Shown here: piece after piece, positions 1 to 11,626 of the stretch | Layout: every line of letters begins with the position of its first letter | Numbering within the stretch: position 1 is the stretch's first letter | Origin: Manduca sexta | Lineage: Eukaryota; Arthropoda; Insecta; Lepidoptera; Sphingidae | NCBI RefSeq assembly: GCF_014839805.1 | Contig: NC_051123.1 | Coordinates: forward strand, 12,010,727 to 12,074,726 | DNA: 64,000 bases | Reading direction: 5' to 3' | The notes under the pieces: generated by a model | Told to the model about the DNA's origin: nothing | Seen by the model: the letters and a program-made list of their open reading frames with translations, nothing else | Databases searched by the model: none | Program-made: the position numbers and the translations under genes

Positions 1-2270
1 AGCAGACGACAAGGCTGTTCACTTCGGGTCGGCGCCTCATGAACTTTTGACCCAACCTGGTTAAATTGGTATATTATAATATATACACGATGTTTGAAGC
101 CACGGTGGGCAGAAAAAAGAGTCCAATACTATGCCTTCGCACTATTTGTACGCGGTTATTAAAACGTCCGACGGTTAATAAAACTTACCATAAAATACAG
201 TGACTGCGCTTAATAAGTTAACAAGGGCGTATACTGACTGTAAAACGCCAGAGGCTGCTGACACTGTCGAGGGTCGTGGTAGTTTACACGTGTCAAGCTC
301 GAGTGCAGTTTAAACCTCTCTACACACAAGCGCTAGATGTTAAACCGCGTACGCACTAGAGGGATACCCGCGGGTCGGCGGCGCCCCTCGGCGCCCGGCG
401 TGCTCGGCGCTGTAGCGCGGCGGCGGCTGCAAAAACGACATGTTCCGCTCAAAGGGCGGCGGTGCGCTACACACGAACCATCCACCGGCCGCGTCACAAC
501 ACGCCTCGCGGAGCAGTCTCACTTTTTAACACATATTATAAATTATGTTAAATCCACAATTTTATCTTTCTTATAATAAAATAGAACATACTTTGCCTGT
601 CGGAATGTTCCAAATTATGTTAATAAGCCAGATCATTTTCCATTTGTAATTTGCGAGTGACATTTAACACGCCTGTGTTGCTTTGTAAATTATAATTACT
701 TTATCGTTTATATTGTAAGTGCGGATGGCTAAAGCAATAGTCGTTCTCATATGACGCTTGTTCTAAAAACCTACTCGAAAATATTATTTGATTTTTTTTT
801 AAGACATAAGTCATAATTTTTTAACCTTTTACCCCATCCGCTTTCTTACTATTTGTGTTGTGATTGGTGTGCGATGGCCCTCTGCAGTCTGCACATAGCT
901 GCGCTGTGTGGGAGTTTACCGTCGCGGCGCGGCGCGGCGTCAGTCCATACGTGCCGGTAATGTCATTACCGTGCATCCATTACTCAGTAATGGGTTTCCG
1001 TTGGCGCTGTTTTACGAGTGGCGTCTCCACCACCCCCCCCCCCCCCCTCCCCGCTGCCCCGCGCGTGCCCGCAGTGACCCGCAGCCGCGCAACACTCACC
1101 GTGCACCGTGCAGTTTATTGAGTGCGATCACAAGTGGTGCTCACGAGGGTCGCGTGTGCCCACCGGCTCATGTATCGTGGGGATGAGAGATGTGTACTGA
1201 CGCGACACTGTAGAATTGCAGACAATTCACGCTCACAACGTTACGCCGCGTGATTGCGACTTGAGCATAATATTATTAACACCTTCCCTTATAGTTTGAT
1301 AACTCAAATACAGGAAACAACTAAATGTTCTCATACTATTTATTAGCTTTAATTTAAAGCAGGTATTTTTCGTTTGAAAATCGATCTCATGTCCTGCCTG
1401 GCTCCGAGGAGCCGAAGCGGATATTTAAGCGAAAGCAAGATACATGTCATTTTTTGATACGTGCAAAAAATCTGAATGAATGTTGAATTGTCAATATTAT
1501 TATCTCTGATAGTTACTAAGAGCGACTCTTTTCTGAATTTCAGTACAAATACACAACAACAAAAATTAAAGTCTAATTGCTGCTTGTATGTTGACAAAAT
1601 ATGTATAATAATGAATGCGCTCCAACCAAAGAGAGAGCAATAAATTTTTCATTTTATTTTATTGTGCTTGTGATGTCACAAAACGTTTCTGTAAATGAAT
1701 TATGTCCTCTGCGGATGCAGTTTTACACGAATTACGAACGCAGCGCGGCTGTCGACCAACCACGAGTATAACGTGGGGTCACCTCCACGTGTGCGGCGGG
1801 AGGGGCGGTCCATGAGGATATGTCCAAGTGAAACACCGATACCCAAAAACAACAACAACAGCGTTTACCTGCCGAGATTGCACAACTTGCATTACCTACA
1901 TTACTGCATCTGCGCGAGCTGCTCAACTAGCGCAACCTGCACAGCCTGCATTACTGGCATTAGCTGCATCGTCTGCATGCAGCAAGTAAACCGCAGAGAC
2001 GATACAGGTTGTGCAGGCTCGTGCAAGCTGCAGCTTCAGGAGGGAATTGGGCCGGCTAGACCTATAGCTAACACATCACACACAAAGGCCTGACTTGCTA
2101 CGGGCTAAGTGCGGAAAAAGGAGCCCCTCAACATAGAACTTTAAACCACGCCTGCCGCTGAACGGGGAATAAATGGAGACGAAGACCACGGGTTCGAGAC
2201 CGGTGTATTCAACTATTATTTTAGAAGTTAGATATGCGTTTAGACGTTTTCAAAGAGTTATCCAATAATG
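1..2270. other. No gene recognised; GC islands and low-complexity tracts
   Basis: No coding region is convincing here. Two GC-rich patches stand out against AT-rich surroundings, about 355-510 and 890-1180; they could be promoter or first-exon DNA of an unseen gene. A 15-base C run lies at 1033-1047. Between about 1870 and 2040 there is irregular TGCATTAC-like repetition on both strands. A weak tRNA-like B box (GGGTTCGAGACC) near 2195 hints at a SINE remnant. Confidence 0.5.
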
Positions 2271-2513
2271 TTGGTGGTCGGATATTCGCATCGACCCTGA
2301 TAGCGACCACCGTACGCAAGGTGTATAACCCCCAGGTGTGAAGTGCCTACGTAACTGTGTCGCGTTACGGGATCAGCCTGTATTTGGTTTCGAACAAGCT
2401 GGCGTATTCATTGTGTCGACGGGCATAAGGGGAGTGATAATTGTGTCTCGTCAGCCGATACTAGGTCTACGGCAATCCATTTCGTATCAGGTATAGTGGA
2501 GTCACTTCGCTAT
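2271..2513 (+). repeat. Interspersed repeat family B, copy 1
   Basis: First of six copies of an unnamed repeat. Landmarks in order are a GGTGGT start, GATAGCGACCACCGTAC, GGGATCAGCCTGTAT, GTGTCGAC and a CGTCAG arm. The internal hairpin seen in other copies is eroded here. It resembles the copies near 33.7, 51.5, 57.2, 60.3 and 62.8 kb. The family is not identified. Confidence 0.75.
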
Positions 2514-3127
2514 GTGTGTACAAAAAAAGAATGAATTACGTGATATTGTATTATAGCCGAGTATTTTAGTGGTGTGTATTGGTTGCTCCGCGCCCGCAGC
2601 GCCCTGTCCGGTGCAGTTGTAATTGATTCGTCGCGAGCCGTCACTTGAACGCGGCCGCCCACAGCTCGCCAGCTGAGTCATTACCGCAGGTGATCCACCG
2701 ACCACAACTACGCTACACTTAGTTGTCTTCTTGAAAATAATCAAATGAAAATTCAAATGAAATGAATATTTATTTGCGTAATAGTGTTATAAATCAATAA
2801 ATAGTGTCACAGTGTGTCATTTTTGACGAACAAATATAAGTAGTCAAATAACATTTTTTTAGTAGAATAGTAAAAAATAGTTGATAATTTTTAACAATAT
2901 TGGTTTTAAGTTGTTAAGTATTTTAGTACAGATTATAACAATTTATATCTTAGTCAAAAGTATATATTATGAACATTATATTTTATATTAATAATTCTAT
3001 TAAGTAAAAAATCATTTATATTATAATGCAATTCGTTTATAAGTATTATATATATTTATATTGACATATTATATTTATATACTTAATAGAATATAGTATA
3101 TTAATAAAAGTTATTTTAATTTTAGCC
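2514..3127. other. No gene; very AT-rich stretch
   Basis: A GC-richer patch at about 2585-2710 is followed by nearly pure A/T sequence to 3120. Nothing coding or repetitive is recognised. Confidence 0.5.
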
Positions 3128-3388
3128 GCACGAATTCTACCATTGATAACGTGTCGAGGCGGCAACATCGTACTTTCAATTAGAAATATGCTAACACACA
3201 CACACACCATAAATTATTTTCATATTCGCAATATTATTTATTACAAAGTAATCATTAAACTAAAATCGGGATTTGAGGCGAAAATATTCGTTATTAACGA
3301 AGACGGCGATTTTTTGCACAATGTTAGCAGAGGTGAAAAAGTATACGTGGCAATGTTTATTAATGCAATGTCAAAACGACCCTGTATA
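3128..3388. repeat. MITE family E (CCCTGTATA end), partial copy 1
   Basis: This is the right half of a MITE whose complete copies lie at 46822-47237 and 49921-50306. It shares the core GGCGGCAACATCGTACTTTC, a TTTTTTGCACAATGTTAGCAG segment and the terminal CCCTGTATA. The matching left end is not visible. The open reading frames across it are accidental. Confidence 0.75.
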
Positions 3389-5324
3389 CAGGAATGAGAG
3401 ATCTTTACGTGTGCGCTACTAATGTGCCCTTTAAAATAAAATACAGCGACATCCAATTAGAAGATATATACGAGTACGATCACCGGCGAGAAAAGAACTA
3501 ATTATCACTACCATCCGCGCCGCAGCCATCATCCGTGCCGCACGTAGCGACCGGCGCGCCGTGCGGGGAGCGGCGCGCGCGCGGGGGGGGGGGGGTGTCA
3601 GAGTATGGGTGACGTCACGGTCGGCGCCCCAACTGCGCTTTTTAATACTCCGTTCTAATTTCAATGTTCGCTCTAAAAAAGACAAGCGACGAGCGAGGTC
3701 TAATTAAAAATGAGCCAAAGTTCCGCGAATAATTTAGTCTTTTGGAATTAATGTGTAAAAATTAGAGTTCGGGGTAGTGGTGCGGTTCGAAACCGGAGGC
3801 AGTGGCTGCGAAACCATTTTTTTTAATTCTGACAATTCTCGAAAAATCCTAGCTGACAGAACCGCATTATAGACAGTTTGTCTACAGTATGATTGACTAG
3901 GTTCGACCGGGACGGTACCATAAATGTATAAATAAACAGCGGCAGTTTTGCTGTTAAAAATCATTCAACTAGTAAAAAAGCTTTCTTTTCCTTCTTCTTT
4001 GAATGATACTCTAAGGTTACGTTTGCCACAACCGTTTATTTTCTTTAATGCAAAAAAATATTTTTCACTATAGCTATTACACTAATTGAATCATAAAGCG
4101 TAAAAGTTAAGAGCGACGCCACACGGTAGATACATCGCCGCCTATCGTGTAATAACATCGCATATTAAATTGCAGCCGACATTAATGTCGCACAAACAGT
4201 GGTGTAAACAATGAATGCAGCAGGTCGCAGCGTCAAAGCCGGCAGGTCACTCCGGTCACGCTGGGCGCCGGACCGCACTGTCGGCTGCGCTCAATGCAAG
4301 TTATTCATATTTAATACATTCCCTCCGACGAGTGATCAGGGCTGCAGTCGCCGCCAGAGCCGCAGAACTAATAGCAGAACGCATTAACAAAAGTTTACAC
4401 AAGGAGTATATAGCTATGTGATCTTATCATAACAATAGCAAAGGATTCATATTTACCGGCACAGCTATTCGTTAGGAAGTGAAGCTAGGTCTAGGGGGTT
4501 AGTTGGAGTGTAGTTAAGCCCCACTTAGTTAAATTCTCAACTTAGAACATAAGTGCGAAACCGACACTAAGCACGAGTTGGCCGAGTTCTCTTTCAAGTG
4601 TAACTTGATATAAATGTAAATTGAATGCAGCATCCGCTCTTCCTATAGTTAAGGTGCTGTGATGTTTGAACATAGGTTAACAAACGAGCAACATTAATGT
4701 ATACTCTGGTATGTTTTCGCCGTTATATCCGCGCCGTGCGTGACGAGAGGCTGTGGGCTCGAGACCCACCTCCAAATCTGGACCTTATCCCAAAAATAAA
4801 ATGATTCCATGCTTTGAATCGTAAGTAAGTATGTTTTCGTTTCTGACTTTCGCAACGCAAAACTTGTACCTTACTCGGTCAAGTCGGTGACTAATAGATT
4901 TTCTTTTAAATTAATTCGTAATTAATTTTATTATTTCACTAATTATCTTGATAGAATAGAATAAATTTATGAAAGAAATCAGTGACTACATTAGTTAGAA
5001 TAGTATTGGAACCCAGCAGGCGAGGCTGTGGGTCGCGGCTCGCGCGCCTTGTACCTAGACTACGCGCCTGTGCTAAGGCTCTCGCACGCGGTATTTCCAT
5101 AAAATGTGAAATGAAAACATGACCGCAATACCTTTCTCGCATATTAAATAGCAGGCCGAGGCAATTGTGACGCGCACCGCACCCGCCGCGTGTACCCACG
5201 GTGCAGCAGAGGGAAGGGGGTGTCGGTTTTGATGATTGTACTCATAATGTAAGTAAGCAGCCGACTCGCTCGCGGCACACACAAGCTGTAGCCCAGTAAC
5301 TGGGGGCCCATATAACACGATGTC
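3389..5324. other. No gene recognised; G-run and weak SINE-like traces
   Basis: A CG-repeat runs into 13 consecutive G bases at 3573-3595, inside a GC-rich patch at 3530-3640. A B-box-like GGGCTCGAGACCCA near 4756 could be a decayed SINE. A 68-codon plus-strand frame at 4215-4421 matches nothing I recognise. GC-rich sequence at 5020-5300 has no coding signal. Confidence 0.45.
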
Positions 5325-5440
5325 GACATTCCTATGTATAGAATTTCTGTAGAATGTAATTATCATGAGAACGATTTACAAACCGTATTTATACATATTA
5401 GTACTTATATTTTGTATCGCCGTGGTAAGTTCGACAATAT
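5325..5440. repeat. Interspersed repeat family D, copy 1
   Basis: It contains GTAGAATGTAATTATCAT, GAGAACGATTTACAAACCG and TTTATACATATTAGTA, all shared with copies near 26.8 and 50.9 kb. In the 50.9 kb copy the ends form short inverted repeats (CATTGGCGAA / TTCGCCACTG), so a DNA transposon relic is likely. Confidence 0.6.
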
Positions 5441-6019
5441 TACTTAAGTACCTCGTTGGGGCAGGGGGAATAAAGCCAAATAACAGATTCGGAACAAATT
5501 TTAATACACTGACTCAACAATAAGTACAGCACAATAATAAAATCAGTGTAGGCTCAAGCGAACGAACGCGCCCGTGCGAGCTACCGGCCTGGGAGAGAAC
5601 TTTTTGAGCACTTTGGAAGCGCGGGGAGATGGGCGCGGGCGCAACCCGTAGGCCCTTTGAACGGGACACGAGGGGTGGCAGCACGTAATACCGCCATGTT
5701 CTAGGGTGGTGCGCTATGCATAGAATATTAATAGTACTTATATTCAAAAAATAATCTAATATTTATTAATTTAAACCAAATTCTTGAACAATATCAGTAG
5801 ACTGTAGTTCATAATATCATCGTAACTAGCACGCAGTGCTCGCGCCTCGTAGTGTTCGAACTGAACCGCTCGCACATAGCTTCCCTTTCGATTTTGTTAT
5901 CCCTTTCACCCATTGACATTAGACAAAATGTTTATGTTTGAAGGAAATTATTAACTATTATGATATTTTAATGATTTTAAAGTGACATGACCGTACCAAG
6001 CATTTAGTACATATATACT
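5441..6019. other. No gene recognised
   Basis: A GC-rich patch lies at 5560-5710, with AT-rich flanks. No coding or repeat assignment can be supported. Confidence 0.5.
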
Positions 6020-6021
6020 TA

Positions 6022-7321
6022 GTCTGGCCATAAATACTGTTACACTTAATTATAAAAAAATATTACATTTGAATTTCGAATCTGTCATTTTTATACGATT
6101 GTTCATTGTGTTTTCTCATTTTGGCGCCAATACATTGTAAAATATTTTGCGATATTAAAATGGTGTGGGGTGATAAAGAGAACCGAATCGCTGTGATAGC
6201 ATTACACAAAGTAGGTATGGAGCCAAATGCAATTTTTAAAACTCTCCATACACTTGGTATTAGTAAAATGTTTGTGTACCGGGCTATTAATAGGTACAAT
6301 GAGACCTCCTCTGTTTGTGACAGAAAAGATCTGGCCGTCCACGTAGTGTTCGTACGAAAAAGGTGGTCAAAGCAGTAAGGGAAAGAATTCGAAGAAATCC
6401 TGTCCGAAAGCAAAAGATTTTATCTCGGGAAATGAAGATAGCACCTAGAACCATGTCGCGTATTTTAAAAGATGACTTAGGACTTGCAGCCTATAAGAGA
6501 CGCACTGGCCATTTCTTAACTGATAATTTAAAGAAGAATAGGGTGGTAAAATCGAAACAACTACTGAAGCGGTACGCAAAGGGAGGTCACAGAAAAATTT
6601 TGTTTACGGATGAGAAAATTTTTACAATTGAGCAACATTTTAACAAACAAAATGACCGTATTTATGCTCAAAGCTCTAAGGAAGCTTCCCAATTAGTCGA
6701 CAGAGTGCAACGTGGACATTATCCGACTTCAGTGATGGTTTGGTGGGGTGTTAGCTATGAAGGAGTGACTGAGCCATATTTTTTGTGAAAAAGGTATCAA
6801 AACATCGGCACAAGTGTATCAAGATACCATTCTTGAGAAGGTAGTTAAGCCCCTTAACATCACCATGTTCAATAACCAAGTATGGTCCTTCCAGCAAGAC
6901 TCGGCGCCGGGTCATAAAGCTCGGTCCACGCAGTCTTGGTTGGAATCGAACGTTTCGGACTTCATCAGAGCTGAAGACTGGCCGTCGTCTAGTCCCGATC
7001 TTAATCCGCTGGATTATGATTTGTGGTCAGTTTTAGAGAGTACAGCTTGCTCTAAACGCCATGATAATTTGGAGTCCCTAAAACAATCTATACGATTGGC
7101 AGTGAAGAATTTTCCCATGGAAAGAGTGCGTGCTTCTATTGATAACTGGCCTCATCGTTTAAAAGGACTGTATTGCAGCCAATGGAGACCACTTCGAATA
7201 AGCTTTTTATATTTTTAATTGTTTTATATTTATGTATTAAACTGACACACTGTAAAAGTAATAAATGTTATTTGCAGTTAACAATTTTCTTTTTTCTTTA
7301 TTACAATATTTATGGCAAGAC
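6022..7321 (+). mobile_element. maT-type mariner (DD37D), 1.3 kb, inactivated
   Basis: This is a cut-and-paste DNA transposon of the Tc1/mariner superfamily. Inverted ends read GTCTGGCCATAAATACTGTTA on the left; the right end, reverse complemented, reads GTCTTGCCATAAATATTGTAA. TA dinucleotides flank both sides (6020-6021 and 7322-7323), the expected target duplication. The 1300-bp length and DD37D transposase fit the maT family described from Lepidoptera. The transposase has three frameshifts, so this copy is not autonomous. Most of the frame otherwise survives, which suggests moderate rather than great age. Confidence 0.93.
6160..7201 (+). pseudogene. maT mariner transposase, frameshifted
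   Basis: The enzyme family cuts and rejoins transposon ends in the nucleus. The start is best placed at ATG 6160 (MVWGDKENR), not the in-frame 6106 ATG inside the terminal region. The N-terminal half has two helix-turn-helix-like segments separated by a GRPR-type linker. Catalytic aspartates are visible at 6609-6611 (FTDEK), 6898-6900 (QQDSAPGHKA) and 7012-7014 (SPDLNPLDYDLW). There are 37 residues between the second and third, giving DD37D. Frameshifts lie near 6330 (the GRPR linker reads only in another frame), near 6780 in a T run (premature TGA), and near 7167 just before the C-terminus, whose natural ending reads to TAA at 7199-7201. Identification is secure; the copy cannot make full-length protein. 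Confidence 0.93.
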
Positions 7322-7323
7322 TA

Positions 7324-7793
7324 GGTAATAGTACTTACTTATTAATAATGGTTGATTTTAGAGTTAGGATTAATCTGCTTGTAGTTATTTGTTTCCTGTT
7401 AAACTGACATATACCATGAACACCATGTGATGTGTTACCTATGGCAAAAAACTCTTACTTCTACCCTTTTGAACAATTTCTCCCATCGCCACTAGTATAA
7501 CGTCACATCATACTCATTTCTCCCATGCACCAATAAGACAAGGGCATCCTCTTGATTACAACATACAGTATCACATATTATGTACAGAGAGGTCTCGTGG
7601 CGGTAGTTACCGCGTTATCTCTGGTCTCGCCGCCGCTCCGGCCGCGTCCGCAACCTCGCCCACCTACCACTTGCCGGGTAAATGCACAACAATAACAATA
7701 CGACTGCAAGGAACGGAATGTATTCGCGGAATAACTTGTATCGCGAGCGAAAGAACAGGTCTATATTCGCGATGTACATTATTATATTTACCA
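7324..7793. other. No gene recognised
   Basis: Sequence downstream of the mariner. CTCCCAT occurs twice, about 45 bases apart (near 7480-7530). A small GC-rich patch lies at 7610-7680. No coding signal. Confidence 0.5.
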
Positions 7794-8057
7794 CCTTATT
7801 CATAGACGTTATTTGTCTAAGGACGGAGCATTGCTGTGATAACAAGTCTGTTTCTCAGCTTTGTTTATCTGACTGTTTGCTGTTTGTTCAGCTTTGTTCA
7901 TCTGAGAGCCAACTAGATTCAAGTTGTATCTCAATATTAGCCAATCACAACGGCCCTATGTCTACGTACTGCGACGGCTGCCATACCGTCAGTTGTGAGA
8001 AACAGACTTGTTATCACAACAAAGATAGAGCTTAGATAATAACGTCTATGAATAAGG
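7794..8057. mobile_element. Foldback MITE, 264 bp, ~60-bp inverted ends
   Basis: The left end begins CCTTATTCATAGACGTTAT and the right end finishes ATAACGTCTATGAATAAGG. The arms extend inward to GATAACAAGTCTGTTTCTCA and its complement, about 60 bp with indels. The interior carries two copies of TCAGCTTTGTTYATCTGA about 30 bp apart. No transposase is present. The target duplication is not obvious. A 117-codon frame overlapping it is accidental. Confidence 0.88.
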
Positions 8058-8841
8058 GGATTATCCCTTAAATTGTATATGTTCTGATTCAATTTTGATT
8101 TTAAGGAGGAAATAATGTGTGAGGTTTACTTACAAACTTGCGCATTTACCATCAGTACTAAAAAGTGTGTGTCTATAACTGTTTGTCTTTTTCCGTATTA
8201 AATCATATTAATTTATACCCGCTCGGGCAAGACCTAATCGCAAACTGTGGTCCTAACATTTATTCAAAGCGTTGTGTAAAACATGTTCACATAATATTTT
8301 TTTATTATTTTGACATATGAAAGTAAATTAGAAGCAATATAATGGTGCAAGTAATATTTTCGGACACTTCGATAAGCATTTAGCATCGACAAAAATGCAC
8401 TATGTTCGCTCTAAACAGTAGTTACTTCAATACCCTCTAGAATTGCATCATTATTGTACGAGTCCATAACTTACAACATGTATAATAGACGATATGCATA
8501 ATAGCTAGCAATTATGTATTTATTTATTCAATTATTTGTTATAGCTATGCGCCGGCTAGTCATGATTCCTAATCAAATGAATATGTATCAGAAACCCGCG
8601 AGCGGCGGCATGCGTGTGTTCAGCTGCGTCAACAATGTATTTATTTTGCTCTGATACCATCGCACTTGTGCGCGGAATTTGTATCAAATATAAATAGCGA
8701 TAATTTATTCTGATTTGTTTAAAAATTTTGTCACATACTGTACCTACTGAATTGATGAGATAATCTAGTTAAAAAAATTCGCTGTTTACCAAAATTATAA
8801 AATAAAATGCATTCACAATAAAACCGAATGTGATTCAGAAT
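8058..8841. other. No gene recognised
   Basis: AT-rich unique sequence with no coding signal or assigned repeat. Confidence 0.5.
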
Positions 8842-9762
8842 ATATCGTCGCTGTAGGTGGAGAACTAAATAACTCAAAATTTCTAGTTTCGAGATAAACG
8901 CGATTAACTGTTTTTTTTTCGTTATTTTGGAGCATTACTAAAAAACTATAAATATTTTTGTTGGAGATTGTAACCTTCGTCGTGACTTATTATTTTTTAT
9001 ATGTTCTATTTTTAGAACTATTTGTGTTTTGTTTTCCATAGTTACTTCTCTTTAGTCCGAAATAAACACTCATGTCAATAACATCTTTTTACGAACTTTA
9101 TTTAATTACTAAGAACATATAATGTCGGTATTTTTATATATCTTGGGTCTTATTATCTATTATATTATGCATTAACAAAAAAAACTCTGCCCTGAAGAAT
9201 AAAAATATAAAAATCTAAAAACTTCTTATTTAATTCTGCTACAACAATGTTTTGTAAGTTTGCTAAAATAAACTAAATAACTCGTATAGTTATTTAGTTT
9301 TGCCACACTAGAAACCATATGGTAAAGTAATTATAAGGTTAAATAATTACAATTATAGAGTTTATTAAAGTGAATACCGTTAGGATTTTCAATGTCTAAA
9401 TTAAACAAATCAAGTTGTTTAGTTCTTCTACACACTTGATTAATTTTGTTTACAAACAATAGACTCGAGGAAGAATTAAACAACTCATTTTGTTTAATTT
9501 CTTTACTACTGAACAGATTATAAGTCGCAGTTTATTGATTTTATTATTTAATTATTTACTTTTTCTACAACAAAATATATATTATTTGAATATATTTATT
9601 TCTCCACTTTTAACATAAAAAAGCTATAATTTCGAAACGGGATACGATAATGAAATGCTTGTTAGGCCAAAATATGCGCCATGTTTTGGGCAACACAAAA
9701 GTGATGAAAGTCCAAAATGGCCAAAATCCGAGTTATTTAGTTCTCCACCTACAACGACGATA
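8842..9762. mobile_element. Non-autonomous DNA element with 34-bp inverted ends
   Basis: The left end ATATCGTCGCTGTAGGTGGA continues through GAACTAAATAACTC; the right end is its complement with one mismatch over 34 bases. The ~920-bp interior is AT-rich and has no open frame. It repeats the terminal motif as a palindrome at about 9273-9301 (CTAAATAACTCGTATAGTTATTTAG). Further GTTTAGTTCTTCTACA-like and TTAAACAACTC pieces follow near 9415-9500. The target duplication is ambiguous (ATAT flanks could belong to either). The superfamily cannot be assigned. Confidence 0.85.
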
Positions 9763-10409
9763 TTGTGTCGATAGCATCGATTAAATAGTACTTATATTAT
9801 TATTTTCAACCAAATGTACCCATTCCAAACACTTGCCTCGTTCGAAAAAATGTGCAACAACAACAAATACAACTTAATGATTATTCGTATGGGAGCATCC
9901 AAAACACCAATTGGTTTCGGATGCTGTTATAAATACCTTATAGTTTCTTCAAGTCAGGCGAACATTTCGCGCCACTCGCCAACTAGTATTCACTAGTTGT
10001 TGTTGTCTACCATAACCTCACAAATTTACCTAATCTCGCTGATAAAAACTTTTCACATACTTTAAACCATCACAAAAAATCATTTCACTAATTTACTTTG
10101 TATTTAAATGTTTGAAATAACTCAAAAAAAATCTTAATAAACACAAATTCTAAAAAAGTATCACCGGTACAATCAAAACAAATAACTGATGTTGCCAGTT
10201 CCGAAACAAAATTATTCTATACAATTACTACTTAAAATGTCAGAAAAACTGTTTGATACGTAAAATTACAATAATTATAATAATGCAATTATAATTAAAC
10301 TATGACTTAAATCATCAGATATTCATAATTATTTAAAAGATTAATAATTAAAATAAGGAATATTACGCAGAACAGAAATAAGTTTAAAAACTTGGCAACC
10401 TCGAATTTT
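9763..10409. other. No gene recognised; small hairpin
   Basis: AT-rich. A short hairpin with arms AGCATCC / GGATGCT lies at about 9894-9926. A hAT-like GTTGCC motif occurs near 10193 without a matching partner that I could find. Confidence 0.45.
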
Positions 10410-10512
10410 ATACAATAGGGATTTCTAAGAAATTGTATTTTATGTAAGACAGGCTCAATGGACTTGTTTCCAGAGCCGTAATAAATAAATAAAAAAAAAA
10501 TACAATAGGGAT
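10410..10512 (+). mobile_element. 77-bp poly-A retro-insertion with 13-bp target duplication
   Basis: The insert 10423-10499 ends AATAAATAAATAAAAAAAAA and is flanked by perfect copies of ATACAATAGGGAT (10410-10422 and 10500-10512). A terminal A tail with a 13-bp duplication is the signature of target-primed reverse transcription. The insert is probably a severely 5'-truncated LINE or retrocopy of unknown source. It lies next to the family I repeat copy that follows. Confidence 0.88.
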
Positions 10513-10544
10513 AATAATATAGAAGGCAAAATTATTTTTCAGTA

Positions 10545-10812
10545 CTGATTGTTATAGAAACCTACTATAGCTATACTCGTGTGGTAAAATTTTAGCCATA
10601 TTCTATCCATGAGTGTGAGAAAGAAGGAAATATTGAGGCATAAAGCCTCGTAAAACCCAACGAGAGTGAGAGTGATGAAGTATATTTTGTGTGCGTGTTG
10701 CTATTATGAACAAAATGTGTGCATAGTGACACGGTGTGGGTGTGGTAGTGTGTGTTAAGGTGCTGTAGTGTGTTTGCAGGTGCGCTCGAGGTGAACCGGT
10801 GCAACGATACAT
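10545..10812 (-). repeat. Interspersed repeat family I, copy 1
   Basis: Read on the minus strand it begins CACCGGTTCACCTCGAGCGC, then an AC-rich stretch, CATCACTCTCACTCTCG, TTTTACGAGGCTTTATGCCT and a TTTTACCACACGAG end. A second copy in the opposite genomic orientation lies at 36700-36985 with the same order of landmarks. No inverted ends, coding frame or tail are evident. The family is unidentified. Confidence 0.75.
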
Positions 10813-11034
10813 AGTGCCGGTAAGATTTATTTTTTAAAGAAAATTGTTTTTTAAAATAATGGTTATTGATCCATCTTCAGTTTTGTGTACTTAGGTAAAT
10901 AATTCTAGGGAAAGCCAGTCTCTTGGGCTTCTATGAAAGAACCGCCACTGAGTAATACACGAGTTGAAACGAGTAGTACCCTGCACCAAGGACTATCTCA
11001 GGTGCAAACCGTGTACTTAGGTAATGCAGTTAAG

Positions 11035-11270
11035 TATATACAGGGTCATTTTGTAACCCTAAACTTAAATTTAACTGCGAGAAAGTCATCTTGTAAGAAG
11101 CAGTTTACTATAAGTTACTTTAACCTAAGGTCAAAAACAAAAAAGTAATATTTTCAAACAAAATAAATATTCAAATAGTCATTTTATTTTTACACACCCT
11201 TTTGTCACTACTACTATACTAGAATTCGTCGGAGCGGCAACATCGCACACAGTCATTGATAATATTATGC
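11035..11270. repeat. MITE family E (TATACAGGGTC end), partial copy 2
   Basis: The left end TATACAGGGTCATTTTG is present, followed later by GAGCGGCAACATCGC, both matching the complete copies near 46.8 and 49.9 kb. The right end is missing. Confidence 0.7.
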
Positions 11271-11465
11271 TCACGCACACGAACAATGCACACTCCAAGC
11301 GCAAGGGTAGTTCGTCGCACCGCGCGCGCCGCGCCGCCGCAACCGAACAGCTGATGTCGGCGCTTTAACTACCTAGGGTTTTGTGTCGTGCCACATCACT
11401 CAATCAACAATTAGACCAGCAGCGACGACGCTACGCCGACGTTACAAAAAGACACATACCTAAAC

Positions 11466-11626
11466 ATCATCATCATCATCATCAGCCACATAAAGTCCAC
11501 TGTTGAACATAGGCCTCCCCTAAAGATTTCCAGACGGACCTGTCGAAAGCTGCCTGCATCCAATGTGTTCCCGCGACGTTTATCAAGTCGTTTGTCCACC
11601 TTACAGGTGGACATCCAACGCCAACA
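11466..11626 (-). mobile_element. RTE-like LINE 3' end, fragment
   Basis: On the minus strand this is the C-terminal coding end of a non-LTR retrotransposon (VRWTDDL-like, RWMQA, KSLGEA-like residues). It finishes in a GATGAT repeat tail (the CATCATCATCATCATC run at 11466-11482). 5'-truncation and a short-repeat tail are typical of RTE-type LINEs in Lepidoptera. Two related ends occur near 43.1 and 58.6 kb. Confidence 0.8.

Noticed and set aside
1695..2093. 132-codon frame with Cys/Thr repeats
   Set aside because: The repetition follows DNA-level TGCATTAC-like repeats; no signal peptide or recognisable domain.
3143..3397. 84-codon frame
   Set aside because: It lies wholly in MITE family E.
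7682..8035. 117-codon frame
   Set aside because: It crosses the foldback MITE and ends in its right arm.
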